Source: Streptomyces malachitofuscus
GTDB lineage: Bacteria; Actinomycetota; Actinomycetes; Streptomycetales; Streptomycetaceae
DNA length: 64,000 nt
NCBI RefSeq assembly: GCF_014650055.1
Contig: NZ_BMUF01000004.1
Location: 1-64,000, forward strand
Reading direction: 5' to 3'
The notes under the pieces were generated by a model that was not told the origin of the DNA, made no database searches, and was given only the letters and a program-made list of their open reading frames with translations. Both the position numbers and the translations under genes were made by a program. This document shows, piece after piece, positions 36,029 to 44,875 of the stretch; the stretch's first letter is position 1; each line of letters starts with the position of its first letter.

Positions 36029-37378
36029 GTGGCCTCGGCCACACCCGTACGGGTGCCGGGCCTGCCCCCGGAGTGTCCCGGGGTGCCGGTCGGGCACCCG
36101 GTGACCATGGACGTACTCAGCCGCCCCCTCATCGACCGCACCCTGCCCCTGCTGGCCGAGGGCTACGCCTGGCTGCCCAACCGGATGCGCAGCGCCACCG
36201 GCCCCGTGGTCCGTACCCGGATCATGGGCCGGCCCGCGCTCGCCCTGCGCGGGCCGGAAGCGGTGCGCTTCTTCTACGACGAGCGCAACGTGCACCGCCA
36301 CCGCGCCATCCCCGAGCCCGTGCTGGCGACCCTGTTCGGCCACGAGGCCGTGCACACCCTCGACGGCGCCGCCCACCGCGCCCGCAAGTCGCTGTTCCTG
36401 CCGCTGCTCGAGCCCGGCCGGGTCGCGGGCCTCGTCGACCATGTCACCGCCGCCTGGGACGAGGCCGTACCGGAATGGGGCCGACGCGGCTCCGTGGTGC
36501 TGTTCGACGAGGCGAGCACGGTGCTCGCCACGGGGGTCCACCGGTGGGCCGGCATACCCCTGGGCGACGACGGGGCGGGGGCGACGGCCCGCGACATGAT
36601 CGCGATGGTCGACGGCTTCACCACCGCCGGGCCGCGTCATCTGCGGGCCCGGCGGGCCCGCGCACGGCAGGAGCAGCGGCTGGGCCGGCTGGTGCGGGAC
36701 GTGCGCTCCGGCGAGGTCACCGCCGAGGCGGACTCGGTGCTGGACCTGGTGTGCCGGCACCGCGACGCGGACGGCGAGCCGCTGGACGAGATGACCGCCG
36801 CGGTGGAACTGCTCAACGTGGTCCGCCCGACGACCGCCGTCGCCTGGTTCGTGGCCTTCACGGCACACGCCCTCGACCGGTGGCCGGAGCAGCGCGAGCC
36901 CCTGGCGGGCGGGGACCCCCGGTACACCGCCGCCTTCGCGCACGAGGTGCGCCGCTTCTACCCGTTCGTGCCCTTCCTCGGCGGCCTGGCCGCACGCGAC
37001 CTGTACTGGCGGGGCGAGTGGGTGCCGGCCGGGGGACTGGTGGTGCTCGACGTGTACGGGCAGAACCACGACGAGGCGCTGTGGGGCGATCCGTACGCCT
37101 TCCGCCCGGAGCGTTTCCTCGAACGGCCCGCGGAACGCGACGAACTGATCCCGCAGGGCGGTGGCGACCCGGCCGCGGGCCACCGCTGCCCCGGCGAAGG
37201 CATCACCGTCGGCGTGCTGGAGGCGCTCGCGGGGCGACTGGCCCGAATGGAGTACACGCTGCCGGAGCAGAATCTGACGATCCCCCTGAACCGGGTCCCG
37301 ACCCGTCCGCACAGCGGGGTTCTCCTTGCGGGAGTAGGTCCGGCCGCCGGTCGGCCGTCCGGTCCCCGTCTGCCGTGA
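36029..37378 (+). CDS. CYP152-like cytochrome P450 (fatty-acid peroxygenase type)
   Basis: The longest reading is 449 aa from GTG 36029; ATG 36107 is an alternative and fits the family N terminus better. The heme ligand is Cys387 in GHRCPGEG. In place of the I-helix acid-alcohol pair it has VVRPTTAVAW with Arg266-Pro267, the hallmark of CYP152 enzymes that use H2O2 and the fatty-acid carboxylate to hydroxylate or decarboxylate at alpha/beta carbons. No redox partner is encoded nearby, in keeping with that. Confidence 0.87.
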   Translation: MASATPVRVPGLPPECPGVPVGHPVTMDVLSRPLIDRTLPLLAEGYAWLPNRMRSATGPVVRTRIMGRPALALRGPEAVRFFYDERNVHRHRAIPEPVLATLFGHEAVHTLDGAAHRARKSLFLPLLEPGRVAGLVDHVTAAWDEAVPEWGRRGSVVLFDEASTVLATGVHRWAGIPLGDDGAGATARDMIAMVDGFTTAGPRHLRARRARARQEQRLGRLVRDVRSGEVTAEADSVLDLVCRHRDADGEPLDEMTAAVELLNVVRPTTAVAWFVAFTAHALDRWPEQREPLAGGDPRYTAAFAHEVRRFYPFVPFLGGLAARDLYWRGEWVPAGGLVVLDVYGQNHDEALWGDPYAFRPERFLERPAERDELIPQGGGDPAAGHRCPGEGITVGVLEALAGRLARMEYTLPEQNLTIPLNRVPTRPHSGVLLAGVGPAAGRPSGPRLP

Positions 37379-37493
37379 CAGCCAGGCCTGTTGAAGAAGC
37401 GACAAAAGTAAATACGTGAAAAGTGGCGTGATTTGTCCGATTCGGGTGATTCTGAAAGCGAACGTACTCGCTACACCTCAGGGAGATGGTGTT
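37379..37493 (+). promoter_or_regulatory. AT-rich leader of the peptide operon
   Basis: This 115-base stretch is strikingly AT-rich against its neighbours (for example GACAAAAGTAAATACGTG near 37402-37419) and contains two GTGATT words (37430 and 37447). Such islands in Streptomyces are frequent Lsr2 targets. A promoter should lie here, but no single -35/-10 pair stands out. GGGAGA precedes the ATG. Confidence 0.5.
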
Positions 37494-37679
37494 ATGCGTT
37501 CCGAGAAGTTCACCGAAGAACTCACCGGCATCACGGGCGTCGACATCGACGCCGCGCTCGACCCTGTCGAGGCCGACGGTGTATACCGCGACAGCCGTGA
37601 ATGCGCCGCCCTGGCCATCGTCGCCGGCGCAGGTGCGGTTCTGCTGTCGCCGCCGACCCCGCGCCCGAAGAAGGGCTGA
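37494..37679 (+). CDS. 61-residue peptide, possible modified-peptide precursor
   Basis: ATG 37494 follows GGGAGATGGTGTT. The first ~36 residues are polar and acidic (MRSEKFTEELTGITG, then VDIDAALDPVEADG), like a leader. Residues 38-52 are hydrophobic (CAALAIVAGAGAVLLS), and the tail is PPTPRPKKG. There is one Cys, at position 38. I do not recognise the family. Its size, layout and position as first gene of a coupled operon would fit a precursor or small membrane peptide. The next gene begins 23 bases on. Confidence 0.65.
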   Translation: MRSEKFTEELTGITGVDIDAALDPVEADGVYRDSRECAALAIVAGAGAVLLSPPTPRPKKG

Positions 37680-37702
37680 ACGGATCGACGGGAGCAAGTG
37701 AC

Positions 37703-38392
37703 ATGGAGCAGTCAGGCACTTCGACCCGCTTGCAGGCCGCGGTGCAGGACCTCGCCTCCGGTGTGGTCTCCGTCCTTCGGGGCGGGGACCACACCCGCGT
37801 GGTCCTCACGGCGGGAACCGAAGGGGAAGCGGGAGATCTCGCGCTCGCCGCCGTACGGGTACTGGGCGCGGACGCGATGCTCCCGGGCCTTCTGCTGGCC
37901 ATCCCTCCCGACCCGGCGGAAGTGGCCGCGTTCCGCAAGGCGGTCGAGGCGTACCCGCCCCGCGCGGACGCCGCGCCCACGGTCCGCTGGAGCCACTGGG
38001 GCATGGCCCGCACGCTGCAGCGGATCGACCCCTCATCCGGGCCGCCGGACGAGCCGGGTGCCGGCTGGCTCGACGAAGCGGGCTGGCAGTCCCTCACCCA
38101 CCAACTCGCCGTACTGGCACCGCTCGCCCTGCCCGGCGAGGACTGCGCGGTGAGCCGCGCGGCCGTGCTGCGCCCCGTCGACGTCGCCCGCGGATTCGTC
38201 CGGGCGGTGCGCCGCCGGGACTGGCGGCAGGCGGCCGGGGCCGGCCGCTGGCTGACCCTGCTGCCCGGCGTACCGGACACCCTCGGCCTCGAATCCGGCC
38301 TGAATTTCGTGGAGTTGATGGGCGGACAGGACCCACAGGTCGCCCTCCACGTCCAGGCGGCGCGGCTGATGCGGACCGGAGCACGCCTATGA
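37703..38392 (+). CDS. Uncharacterised 229-aa protein of the peptide operon
   Basis: The ATG at 37703 has ACGGGAGC upstream. The N-terminal half (about 1-80) reads as an alpha/beta fold with DHTRVVLTAGTEGEAGD and MLPGLLLAIPPDPAEV; the C-terminal half is helical (VDVARGFVRAVRRRDW). A motif WSHWGMARTLQRIDP sits near residue 95. No family or membrane segment is recognised. The stop overlaps the next start (ATGA), so products are likely made in matched amounts. Confidence 0.6.
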   Translation: MEQSGTSTRLQAAVQDLASGVVSVLRGGDHTRVVLTAGTEGEAGDLALAAVRVLGADAMLPGLLLAIPPDPAEVAAFRKAVEAYPPRADAAPTVRWSHWGMARTLQRIDPSSGPPDEPGAGWLDEAGWQSLTHQLAVLAPLALPGEDCAVSRAAVLRPVDVARGFVRAVRRRDWRQAAGAGRWLTLLPGVPDTLGLESGLNFVELMGGQDPQVALHVQAARLMRTGARL

Positions 38393-39363
38393 CCGCGCCC
38401 GCGGCCCAGGACATCCGGCCGCTGGCCGAGGACGCCCTCACCTGGGTGAGCGCCCACCGCGCCCGCTTCGCGCTCGGCGAGGACGCGCTGGCCACCGACG
38501 GCCGGGTCGACGGCACCTGGAAGCCGATCGGCGAACTCGCCCGCATCTGCGCGACCGTGACCCACCGCACCGCCCCCGCCGATCCGCTGCACGCCCGGGC
38601 GGCCGCGCTGCTGGAGTTCGCCTGGCACGAGACGCGCGAGGGCGAGATGTTCTCGCTGCTGCAACGGCTGGAGCCGTTCGCCACCTACCCGCTGGAGGTG
38701 TACGCGGCCTTCGCCTCGGCCGGATACCGCCATTCCGCCTACGAGGAGGCCGCCCCGGTGGTCGCCCGCACCCGGGGCTGGCGGCTCACCGAGCAGGACC
38801 CGACCCGGCGCCTCGGCGTCCTGAAGGCCGAGGAGAGCTGCGGCATCCACCGGCCCGAACGGGCCACGGCCCTGCTGCAGCGCACCTGGCTCGGCGGACT
38901 GCCCGAGCCCTGGACCTTCGAGCGCGCCGCCGGCTACGCCCTCACCCACGTCGTCTTCCACCTCACCGACTGGGGACGCGCCGACGACGGACTGCCACCG
39001 GACCTCGCCCGCTACCTGGCCGACTGGCTGCCGCCCTGGCTGGACACCTGCCTGGACGCCGGTCTGTGGGACCTGAGCAGCGAGTTGCTGGCCGTGGCCG
39101 CGACCTTGCCCTGCTCCCTCGACGACGTCGTCCCGCCGGACGCCTGGCAGCGCCTGGCGGCTGCGCGGGACTCCTCGGGAGGGATCCGCGAAGAGGGCCG
39201 CGACACCGGGGACGGCGAAACGCGCGACCCCGCACGGTACTTCGCCACCCACTACCACTCCACCCTCCTGGCCGCCTTCGCGGCCGTACTCGCCCTCGCC
39301 CGCCCGGCCGGCGCACCCGCAGGCACCGGAACGCGGCGCGGCCGGCAAGGAGCCCCGGTATGA
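38389..39363 (+). CDS. His-rich helical protein, paralogue A
   Basis: The product is 324 aa and resembles the Streptomyces proteins I know as DUF6895; that assignment is tentative. It shares with paralogue B a THxVFHLTDWG motif (186-196 here) and a late YHSTLLAAF motif with His290, plus KPIGELARIC near 45. Regularly spaced His (187, 191, 288, 290) could bind metal. No signal peptide is seen. The stop overlaps paralogue B. Function unknown. Confidence 0.65.
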   Translation: MTAPAAQDIRPLAEDALTWVSAHRARFALGEDALATDGRVDGTWKPIGELARICATVTHRTAPADPLHARAAALLEFAWHETREGEMFSLLQRLEPFATYPLEVYAAFASAGYRHSAYEEAAPVVARTRGWRLTEQDPTRRLGVLKAEESCGIHRPERATALLQRTWLGGLPEPWTFERAAGYALTHVVFHLTDWGRADDGLPPDLARYLADWLPPWLDTCLDAGLWDLSSELLAVAATLPCSLDDVVPPDAWQRLAAARDSSGGIREEGRDTGDGETRDPARYFATHYHSTLLAAFAAVLALARPAGAPAGTGTRRGRQGAPV

Positions 39364-40277
39364 CCGACACCCGCCTGATCCACACCGTCGGAGCCGACGC
39401 GCTGGAGTGGCTCTGGGCCCACCGCGACGGCTTCCGGCTGGAACCCGACGCCGACCCGGAAGTGGGCTTCCTGGAACGCTTCAAGCCCGTCGGCGAACTC
39501 GCCCTGATCTGCAAGGTGCTGTTCCGCGAGGGCGTCGCGGGCTCCCGCCAGGCATGGCTCGCCCGGCAACTCCTCGACCACGCCTGGCGCGAGACCCTGG
39601 ACGGAGGCGCCATGCTGGTGCGGGGACAGCGCACCGAACCGCTCTCCCCCATCCCGTTCGAGGTGTACCTGCCGTTCCGCGAACTCGGCTACAACCGGCC
39701 CGAGGTGGAACGCGCCGTCGCACTCAACCACCGCCTCGACAGCTGGCAGGCCTACGAGACGCCCCCCACCCGGCGGCTCGCCCTCTCCGCCTTCCAGCGC
39801 CGTTTCGGGCTCACCCCCCGGCCCCCGGAGCCCGAGGCGCTGCGCCCCACCTGGCTGGCCCGCACACCCGAACCCTGGACCGTCGAGGGCCACATCGCCT
39901 ACGACATCACGCACTGCGTGTTCCACCTGACCGACTGGGGAGAGAACCCCGGCGGACTGCCCCCGGACATCGCGGACTACCTCACCACCTGGCTGCCCGC
40001 CTGGATCGACGACTGGCTGGACCTCGAACGCTGGGACCTGCTCGGCGAACTCCTCGTGGTCGACGCCTGTCTGCCCCGCCCCACCCTGGACGAGCCCGCC
40101 TGGCGGGCCTTCGCCGCCGCACAGCGGCCGGACGGCGCCATGCCCGCGATCCGGACGATGCCCGAGGGCGACGAACAGGCCGTGTTCGACGTCGTCTACC
40201 ACTCGACGCTGGTGGCCGCCTTCGCCTCCGTCCTGGCCACGTCGCGCGCCCTCACCGAACTGTCCCGCGCCTCATGA
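39360..40277 (+). CDS. His-rich helical protein, paralogue B
   Basis: The product is 305 aa and is clearly homologous to the preceding gene: KPVGELALICK near 42, HLL-like helices, PEPWTVEGHIAYDITHCVFH with His185 and His189, GLPPDIADYLTTWLPAWID, and VVYHSTLVAAF with His281. A tandem duplication is the simplest origin. The two copies have diverged in length and Cys content, which hints at a heterodimer or two successive steps. It overlaps the hydrolase start by four bases. Confidence 0.65.
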   Translation: MTDTRLIHTVGADALEWLWAHRDGFRLEPDADPEVGFLERFKPVGELALICKVLFREGVAGSRQAWLARQLLDHAWRETLDGGAMLVRGQRTEPLSPIPFEVYLPFRELGYNRPEVERAVALNHRLDSWQAYETPPTRRLALSAFQRRFGLTPRPPEPEALRPTWLARTPEPWTVEGHIAYDITHCVFHLTDWGENPGGLPPDIADYLTTWLPAWIDDWLDLERWDLLGELLVVDACLPRPTLDEPAWRAFAAAQRPDGAMPAIRTMPEGDEQAVFDVVYHSTLVAAFASVLATSRALTELSRAS

Positions 40278-41359
40278 CGACGACCTGCCGGACCCCCTGG
40301 CCGGGCCTCCCGCCCGACGGCGGGGCCCCCGCCCACCGGGCCGAGCCCCCTCGCGAGGAGCGCCTGTACGAGCGGCTCGGCGACGCCGTCGCCGCGGCCG
40401 ACGCTCCCGACGTCGTGTTCGCGGTGTCCCGGCACGGCCGCCGCACCGTACGCACCGGCGGCACCGCCCCCTCCCCGGCGCACCCGCGCTCCGCGCTGCG
40501 CTACGAGATCGGCTCGGCGACCAAGGCGTTCACCGGACTGCTGCTGGCCCGCCTGATGGACAGCGGCCGGCTCTCCGGCGGCGAACCGGCCCGTGCCCTG
40601 CTGGACGGCGGCCGGCTCGCAGGACCGGCTCCCGCGACGCTCGTCCACCTGATCACCCATACCTCCGGACTGCCCCGCCTCCCGGCCGACTTCTACGCCC
40701 GGGGTCTGCCCGCCTGGCGCACCAACCCCTACGGCCGCTACCCCGACGCACGCGTGGTCGACGCCTTCCTGCGCCACCGCCCGCACCACCGGCCCGGAAC
40801 CCGGTGGCGCTACTCCAACTTCGGCGTCGCGCTGCTCGGCCACGCCCTGGCCGCCGCCACCGGCACATCCTGGAGCGACCTGCTCACAGAACACCTGCTC
40901 GAACTCCTCGGCCTCGACGACACCGCCCTGCGGGCCGGCGCCGACGGACCGGACGCCACCGGGCACGGCAAGGACGGCACGACGACCGTGCCCCCCTTCG
41001 ACGCGGGCGGCTTCCGCGCGGCGGGTGCCGTACGGGCCACCCCGCACGATCTGCTCACCTTCCTGGAGGCCCATCTCGAACCCGACCGGTGCCCTCGGCT
41101 GTCCGGCGCGCTGCGGGCCGTCCGCACCCCCGTGCTCCGCCGCGGACTGGGGCACCGGCACGTGCACACCATGGCCTGGTTCCGGCATCCGACGGACGGC
41201 GGGCCTCTCTACTTCCACAGCGGGGCGACCCTCGGGCAGCAGGCCTTCCTCGGCTTCCGGCCCGACACCGGCACCGCCCTGGCCGCGGTCTGCACCCGGC
41301 GGTTCCGTCCCCGCGACCCGTTCCCGGCCACGGCGTACGCCCTGCTCGCCGAGGAGTAG
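40274..41359 (+). CDS. Serine hydrolase, beta-lactamase/DD-peptidase fold
   Basis: The product is 361 aa, last in the operon. Class C-type motifs are intact: SATK with Ser81 and Lys84, YSN at 180-182, and HSG at 315-317. There is no signal peptide, so it probably acts in the cytoplasm; relatives there include esterases, amidases and transacylases. Position after the peptide and paralogues suggests it could process or acylate a product of the operon, an inference only. A 32-bp terminator stem follows. Confidence 0.82.
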   Translation: MTTTCRTPWPGLPPDGGAPAHRAEPPREERLYERLGDAVAAADAPDVVFAVSRHGRRTVRTGGTAPSPAHPRSALRYEIGSATKAFTGLLLARLMDSGRLSGGEPARALLDGGRLAGPAPATLVHLITHTSGLPRLPADFYARGLPAWRTNPYGRYPDARVVDAFLRHRPHHRPGTRWRYSNFGVALLGHALAAATGTSWSDLLTEHLLELLGLDDTALRAGADGPDATGHGKDGTTTVPPFDAGGFRAAGAVRATPHDLLTFLEAHLEPDRCPRLSGALRAVRTPVLRRGLGHRHVHTMAWFRHPTDGGPLYFHSGATLGQQAFLGFRPDTGTALAAVCTRRFRPRDPFPATAYALLAEE

Positions 41360-41364
41360 CGCGA

Positions 41365-41432
41365 GACCGGGTGACGGCACGGCGCAGGCGGCGGCCACGG
41401 GGCCGCCGCCTGCGCCGTGCCGTCACCCGGTC
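41365..41432. terminator. Perfect 32-bp bidirectional terminator
   Basis: The arms 41365-41396 and 41401-41432 are exactly complementary, with an ACGG loop. The right arm reaches into the stop codon of the convergent protease gene, so one hairpin ends both transcripts. Confidence 0.85.
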
Positions 41433-42798
41433 ACATCTTCTGCCACAGCGCCGGTGTGCCGGCGGGCGCCCACGCGCCCTGCGCCTGGTGGGTCTGCAGG
41501 CACTGGTAGGTCACCCCGTCGCGGGTCACGGTCGTCCCCGCCTCGTAGACCCGGCCCGCCGTCCACGCCTGCGCGCCGTCCTCGGGTGCCGGTGCGGTCT
41601 GCGCGTTGGCGGTGGTCAGCGTCAGCCCGAAGCCGCTGAGGATCGGGTTCACCGGCTGGTAGTACGTCGTGCCGCCGCTCGTGCAGTCACCGGATCCGCC
41701 GGAGGTGACGCCCTGCGCCTGCGAACCCGTGACATACGGGCCGCCGGAGTCGCCCGGTTCGGCGCACACCGTGGTTCGGGTCAGCCCGTCGACCGTGCCC
41801 TCGGGGTAGCGCACGCTCGCGCCGTGCTGCTCGACCGTCCCGCAGTGCCATCCCGTGGTGGAGCCGGACCGGCACACCGACGCCCCGACGAGGGCCTGGA
41901 CCGAACCGGTGACCTGGACCTCCTGGCCGTCCTGCGCCTTCACGTCGGGCGTGGGCGTCCACTGGTCGTTGGTGGCCACCCACGCCATGTCCTTGCCGGG
42001 GAACGTGGAGGCCCGGAAGGTGCCCTGCGCGGTGCGGTCGTAGCCGGTGGTCGTCGCCCCCTGCTCGCCGCAGTGCCCGGCGGTGGCGAAGCCGCCCTGG
42101 TCACCCTGGGTGACGGAGAAGCCGACGGAGCACCGTGCGGAGTCGTTGATGTGGAAGGCGTCACCGCCGGTGAGGTCCTGCAGCAGTCGCGGCCGTACCG
42201 TCGTCATCCGGACGCCGACGTCCTGCCCTTCGAGGCCCGCGGCCTCGACGAGGGCGGTGCCGGCCTCCTGGCTGGTCGCCTCCACCATGATCCGGTTCTT
42301 CGGTACGTCGATGTACCAGACGGGCGCGTCGAGCGACTTGACGCGCGTGGCCGCCGCGTCCAGCTTCGCCTTGGCCGCCTGCAGCCCGGCCAGCGTCCGC
42401 TCGACCACCTTGGCCCGGGCGCCCTGGGCCTCGATCGCCGCCGTGTCCTTGGCGTCGGTGGTCGCGACCATGAGCTCCGCGGAGGTGTCGCCCTGCACCC
42501 AGGCGCCGGCGAACCGCTCGCCCAGGGCGATGCGCAGCCGGCCCGCGCGGGTGCCCGCCTCCGCCTCGTTGACCAGCCGTTCGGAGGCCTGCTGCGAGTT
42601 CAGGCCCAGGTCGCGCTGGAGGGCGCCGAGCAGATGGGGTGAGGGCCGGTCGGCGCCGAGGGTCTGGGCCGCGGTGGGCGCCGGCCCCGACGCCGGCGTG
42701 GGATCGGCCGCCGCGGCCGAGGGAAGTCCGGCGAGGACGAGGGCGCCGAGTGCCGTGAGGGCCGACCTGCGCACGGTCCGGACATGACTGGGGACCAT
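41431..42798 (-). CDS. Secreted streptogrisin-like serine protease with chitin-binding tail
   Basis: The 455-aa preproprotein starts MVPSHVRTVRRSALTALGAL after AAGGAGACG. A signal peptide (about 1-31) and a long propeptide (about 32-210) precede an S1E protease domain with His242 (ATAGHCG), Asp270 (GKDMAWV) and Ser351 (EPGDSGGP). After a short linker a CBM5/12-type module (about 408-455: AWTAGRVYEAGTTVTRDGVT) likely binds chitin. Layout equals streptogrisin C. It would degrade extracellular protein, perhaps on fungal or insect walls. Confidence 0.92.
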   Translation of the reverse strand: MVPSHVRTVRRSALTALGALVLAGLPSAAAADPTPASGPAPTAAQTLGADRPSPHLLGALQRDLGLNSQQASERLVNEAEAGTRAGRLRIALGERFAGAWVQGDTSAELMVATTDAKDTAAIEAQGARAKVVERTLAGLQAAKAKLDAAATRVKSLDAPVWYIDVPKNRIMVEATSQEAGTALVEAAGLEGQDVGVRMTTVRPRLLQDLTGGDAFHINDSARCSVGFSVTQGDQGGFATAGHCGEQGATTTGYDRTAQGTFRASTFPGKDMAWVATNDQWTPTPDVKAQDGQEVQVTGSVQALVGASVCRSGSTTGWHCGTVEQHGASVRYPEGTVDGLTRTTVCAEPGDSGGPYVTGSQAQGVTSGGSGDCTSGGTTYYQPVNPILSGFGLTLTTANAQTAPAPEDGAQAWTAGRVYEAGTTVTRDGVTYQCLQTHQAQGAWAPAGTPALWQKM

Positions 42799-42959
42799 TC
42801 GGGACGTCTCCTTCGTTCGGGGCGGCGAAGCTGCCGAGAGGACTTAGGCCTTTCCCGGCGCACCCGACGTGATGTCAGGACATGCCCTGGTTAGCGCGTA
42901 GGAGACACCGATGGACGCCATGTGCAGTACAGCCGCGGCACGTCCGGCACCCGGACGGG

Positions 42960-44624
42960 TCAGACGGGCTTCAGACCGGGGGAGCCGACCTCCGTGACGA
43001 ACGAGGCGGCCGTGGAGACCGGGGCGCCGGGCGTCGTCACCGCCGGGACGGTCCGGAAGTCGGCGCGGGCGTGCTCCCGGTTCAGCTCGACCCGGACGTA
43101 ACCGCGCCGGCCGTCGTAGAACCTCAGGTGCGGATTGGCCCGCATGTAGGTGTCCCAGTTGGCCGGGTGCTCGGCCCCGTTCCGGCCGCTGGCCACCGAG
43201 GTGCAGGTCAGCTCCGTGCCCAGGGTGCGGGAGTCGGGGTCGTCGAAGTCGTCCTTGATGTCGAAGGCGTACGCGACATGGACGTCACCGGTGAGGACCA
43301 GCCAGTTGGCGACGCCGGCCGCCTTCGCGCCCGCCATGAGACGGCCCCGGTTGGCGCGGTAGCCGTCCCAGGCGTCCATCGACATCCTGGCCTCGGCGCC
43401 GAGGTCCATCCTGCGCTGGGAGAAGCACACCTGCTGGGGCATCACGTTCCACAGCGCCGTCGAGGCCCCCCACCCGTCGAGCAGCCACCGCTCCTGGGCG
43501 TCCCCGGTGAGGGTGCGCGCCGGGTCGTCCGACTCCGGCCCGGGGACGTGCGGTGTGTCGTTGTAGGCCTGGTCGTCGCGGTACTGGCGGGTGTCGAGGA
43601 TGTCGAACTGGGCGAGCGTGCCCCAGCGCAGCCGGCGGAACAGCTGGGCGTCGGGACCCTCGGGCAACTGGTCGGCGCGCAGCGGCTGGTTCTCCCAGTA
43701 GGCGCGGTAGGCGGCGGCCCGGCGGGCCAGGAACTGCGCCGGATCGCTGCCGTTCTCGTCGACGGCGGCCGCGTAGTTGTTCTCGGTCTCGTGGTCGTCC
43801 CAGGTGACGACGAACGGGTGTGCGGCGTGCACGGCGCGCAGATCGGGGTCGCTCTTGTAGAGCGAGTACCGCATCCGGTAGTCCGCCAGGGTCGTCGTCT
43901 CCCGGTTGAACACGGCCGGCAGCACCACGTCGGTGTAGTTGCGCGCTCCGCCCGCGGAATCCACGGCGTACTCGTACAGGTAGTCGCCGAGGTGGAACAC
44001 CACGTCGACGTCCTCCCGGGCGAGATGCCCGTGCGCGGTGTAGTAGCCGTCGTGGTACGCCTGGCAGGCGACCGCGGCCAGCGTCAGGCCCGCGGTGTCG
44101 TCGTCGGCCGGGGGAGCGGTACGGGTACGCCCGGACGGGCTGATCCAGGTTCCCGTGCGGAAGCGGTAGTAGTAGTGGCTGCCGGGCTCCAGACCCGTCA
44201 CGTCGACGCGCACGCTGTGCGCGTACTCGGGGTGCGCGACGACGGTGCCGCGCCGCACGACCAGGACGAAGAACTCGTCCAGGGCGACCTCCCAGGAGAC
44301 CTCCACCTGCTGCTGCCCCAGGCCGCCGTCCGGTTCGAAGGGGGCCGGCGCGAGCCGGGTCCAGATGAGCACCGAGCCGGGCAGCGGATCCCCGGAGGCG
44401 ACCCCGAGGGTGAAGGGGTCCTCGGTGATCCGGGCCGGGTCGAGCCGGGGAGCGGCGAAGGCACCGCGCGCGGGCAGGTTCGTGGTGAAGGCGAGGGCGG
44501 CGGCCGCGGCGGTGACGGTCAGGAAGCGACGGCGGGCCAGATGCCGTGCGGCGGCGCGCAGTTCGGCGTCGTGCGGGGTGGAGGCGAGCGCGGACGATGG
44601 TCCGTGACGGCCCGACAGCGCCAT
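42960..44624 (-). CDS. phoD: Alkaline phosphatase D, Tat-exported
   Basis: The product is 554 aa. A twin-arginine signal (ARRRFLTVTAAAAALAFTTN, about 31-50) is followed by the PhoD N-terminal and metallophosphatase domains. Metal-site motifs are VFHLGDYLYEY, VTWDDHETENNY and LTGDVHVAYAFD. PhoD releases phosphate from phosphodiesters outside the cell, commonly under PhoP control; I could not find a clear PHO box upstream. Confidence 0.92.
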   Translation of the reverse strand: MALSGRHGPSSALASTPHDAELRAAARHLARRRFLTVTAAAAALAFTTNLPARGAFAAPRLDPARITEDPFTLGVASGDPLPGSVLIWTRLAPAPFEPDGGLGQQQVEVSWEVALDEFFVLVVRRGTVVAHPEYAHSVRVDVTGLEPGSHYYYRFRTGTWISPSGRTRTAPPADDDTAGLTLAAVACQAYHDGYYTAHGHLAREDVDVVFHLGDYLYEYAVDSAGGARNYTDVVLPAVFNRETTTLADYRMRYSLYKSDPDLRAVHAAHPFVVTWDDHETENNYAAAVDENGSDPAQFLARRAAAYRAYWENQPLRADQLPEGPDAQLFRRLRWGTLAQFDILDTRQYRDDQAYNDTPHVPGPESDDPARTLTGDAQERWLLDGWGASTALWNVMPQQVCFSQRRMDLGAEARMSMDAWDGYRANRGRLMAGAKAAGVANWLVLTGDVHVAYAFDIKDDFDDPDSRTLGTELTCTSVASGRNGAEHPANWDTYMRANPHLRFYDGRRGYVRVELNREHARADFRTVPAVTTPGAPVSTAASFVTEVGSPGLKPV

Positions 44625-44875
44625 CTGGGGTCCTCTCCTGAGGCGGATCGATCGACGGGCGCAGGCCGGCGGCGGGCGGACACGGGCAGGCGAGCGCTCC
44701 GCGCGCCGGGGCGGTTGCCGGCCACGGGACGCGGAGCCTGAATGCTAAGCAGAAGAAATGCCCACAAAGGGCGTGCCGTGCGGGGCGTTCACACGGGAGG
44801 CCGTACGAGGGCGCCGGCGGGGGACACACGGGCGCCGCCGGTACGCACCGACGGCGCCGGGAACAGCGGGCCCGC

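Noticed and set aside
44760..44875. PHO box upstream of phoD
   Set aside because: Only one GTTCAC-like word (near 44788) was found, not the paired repeats needed.
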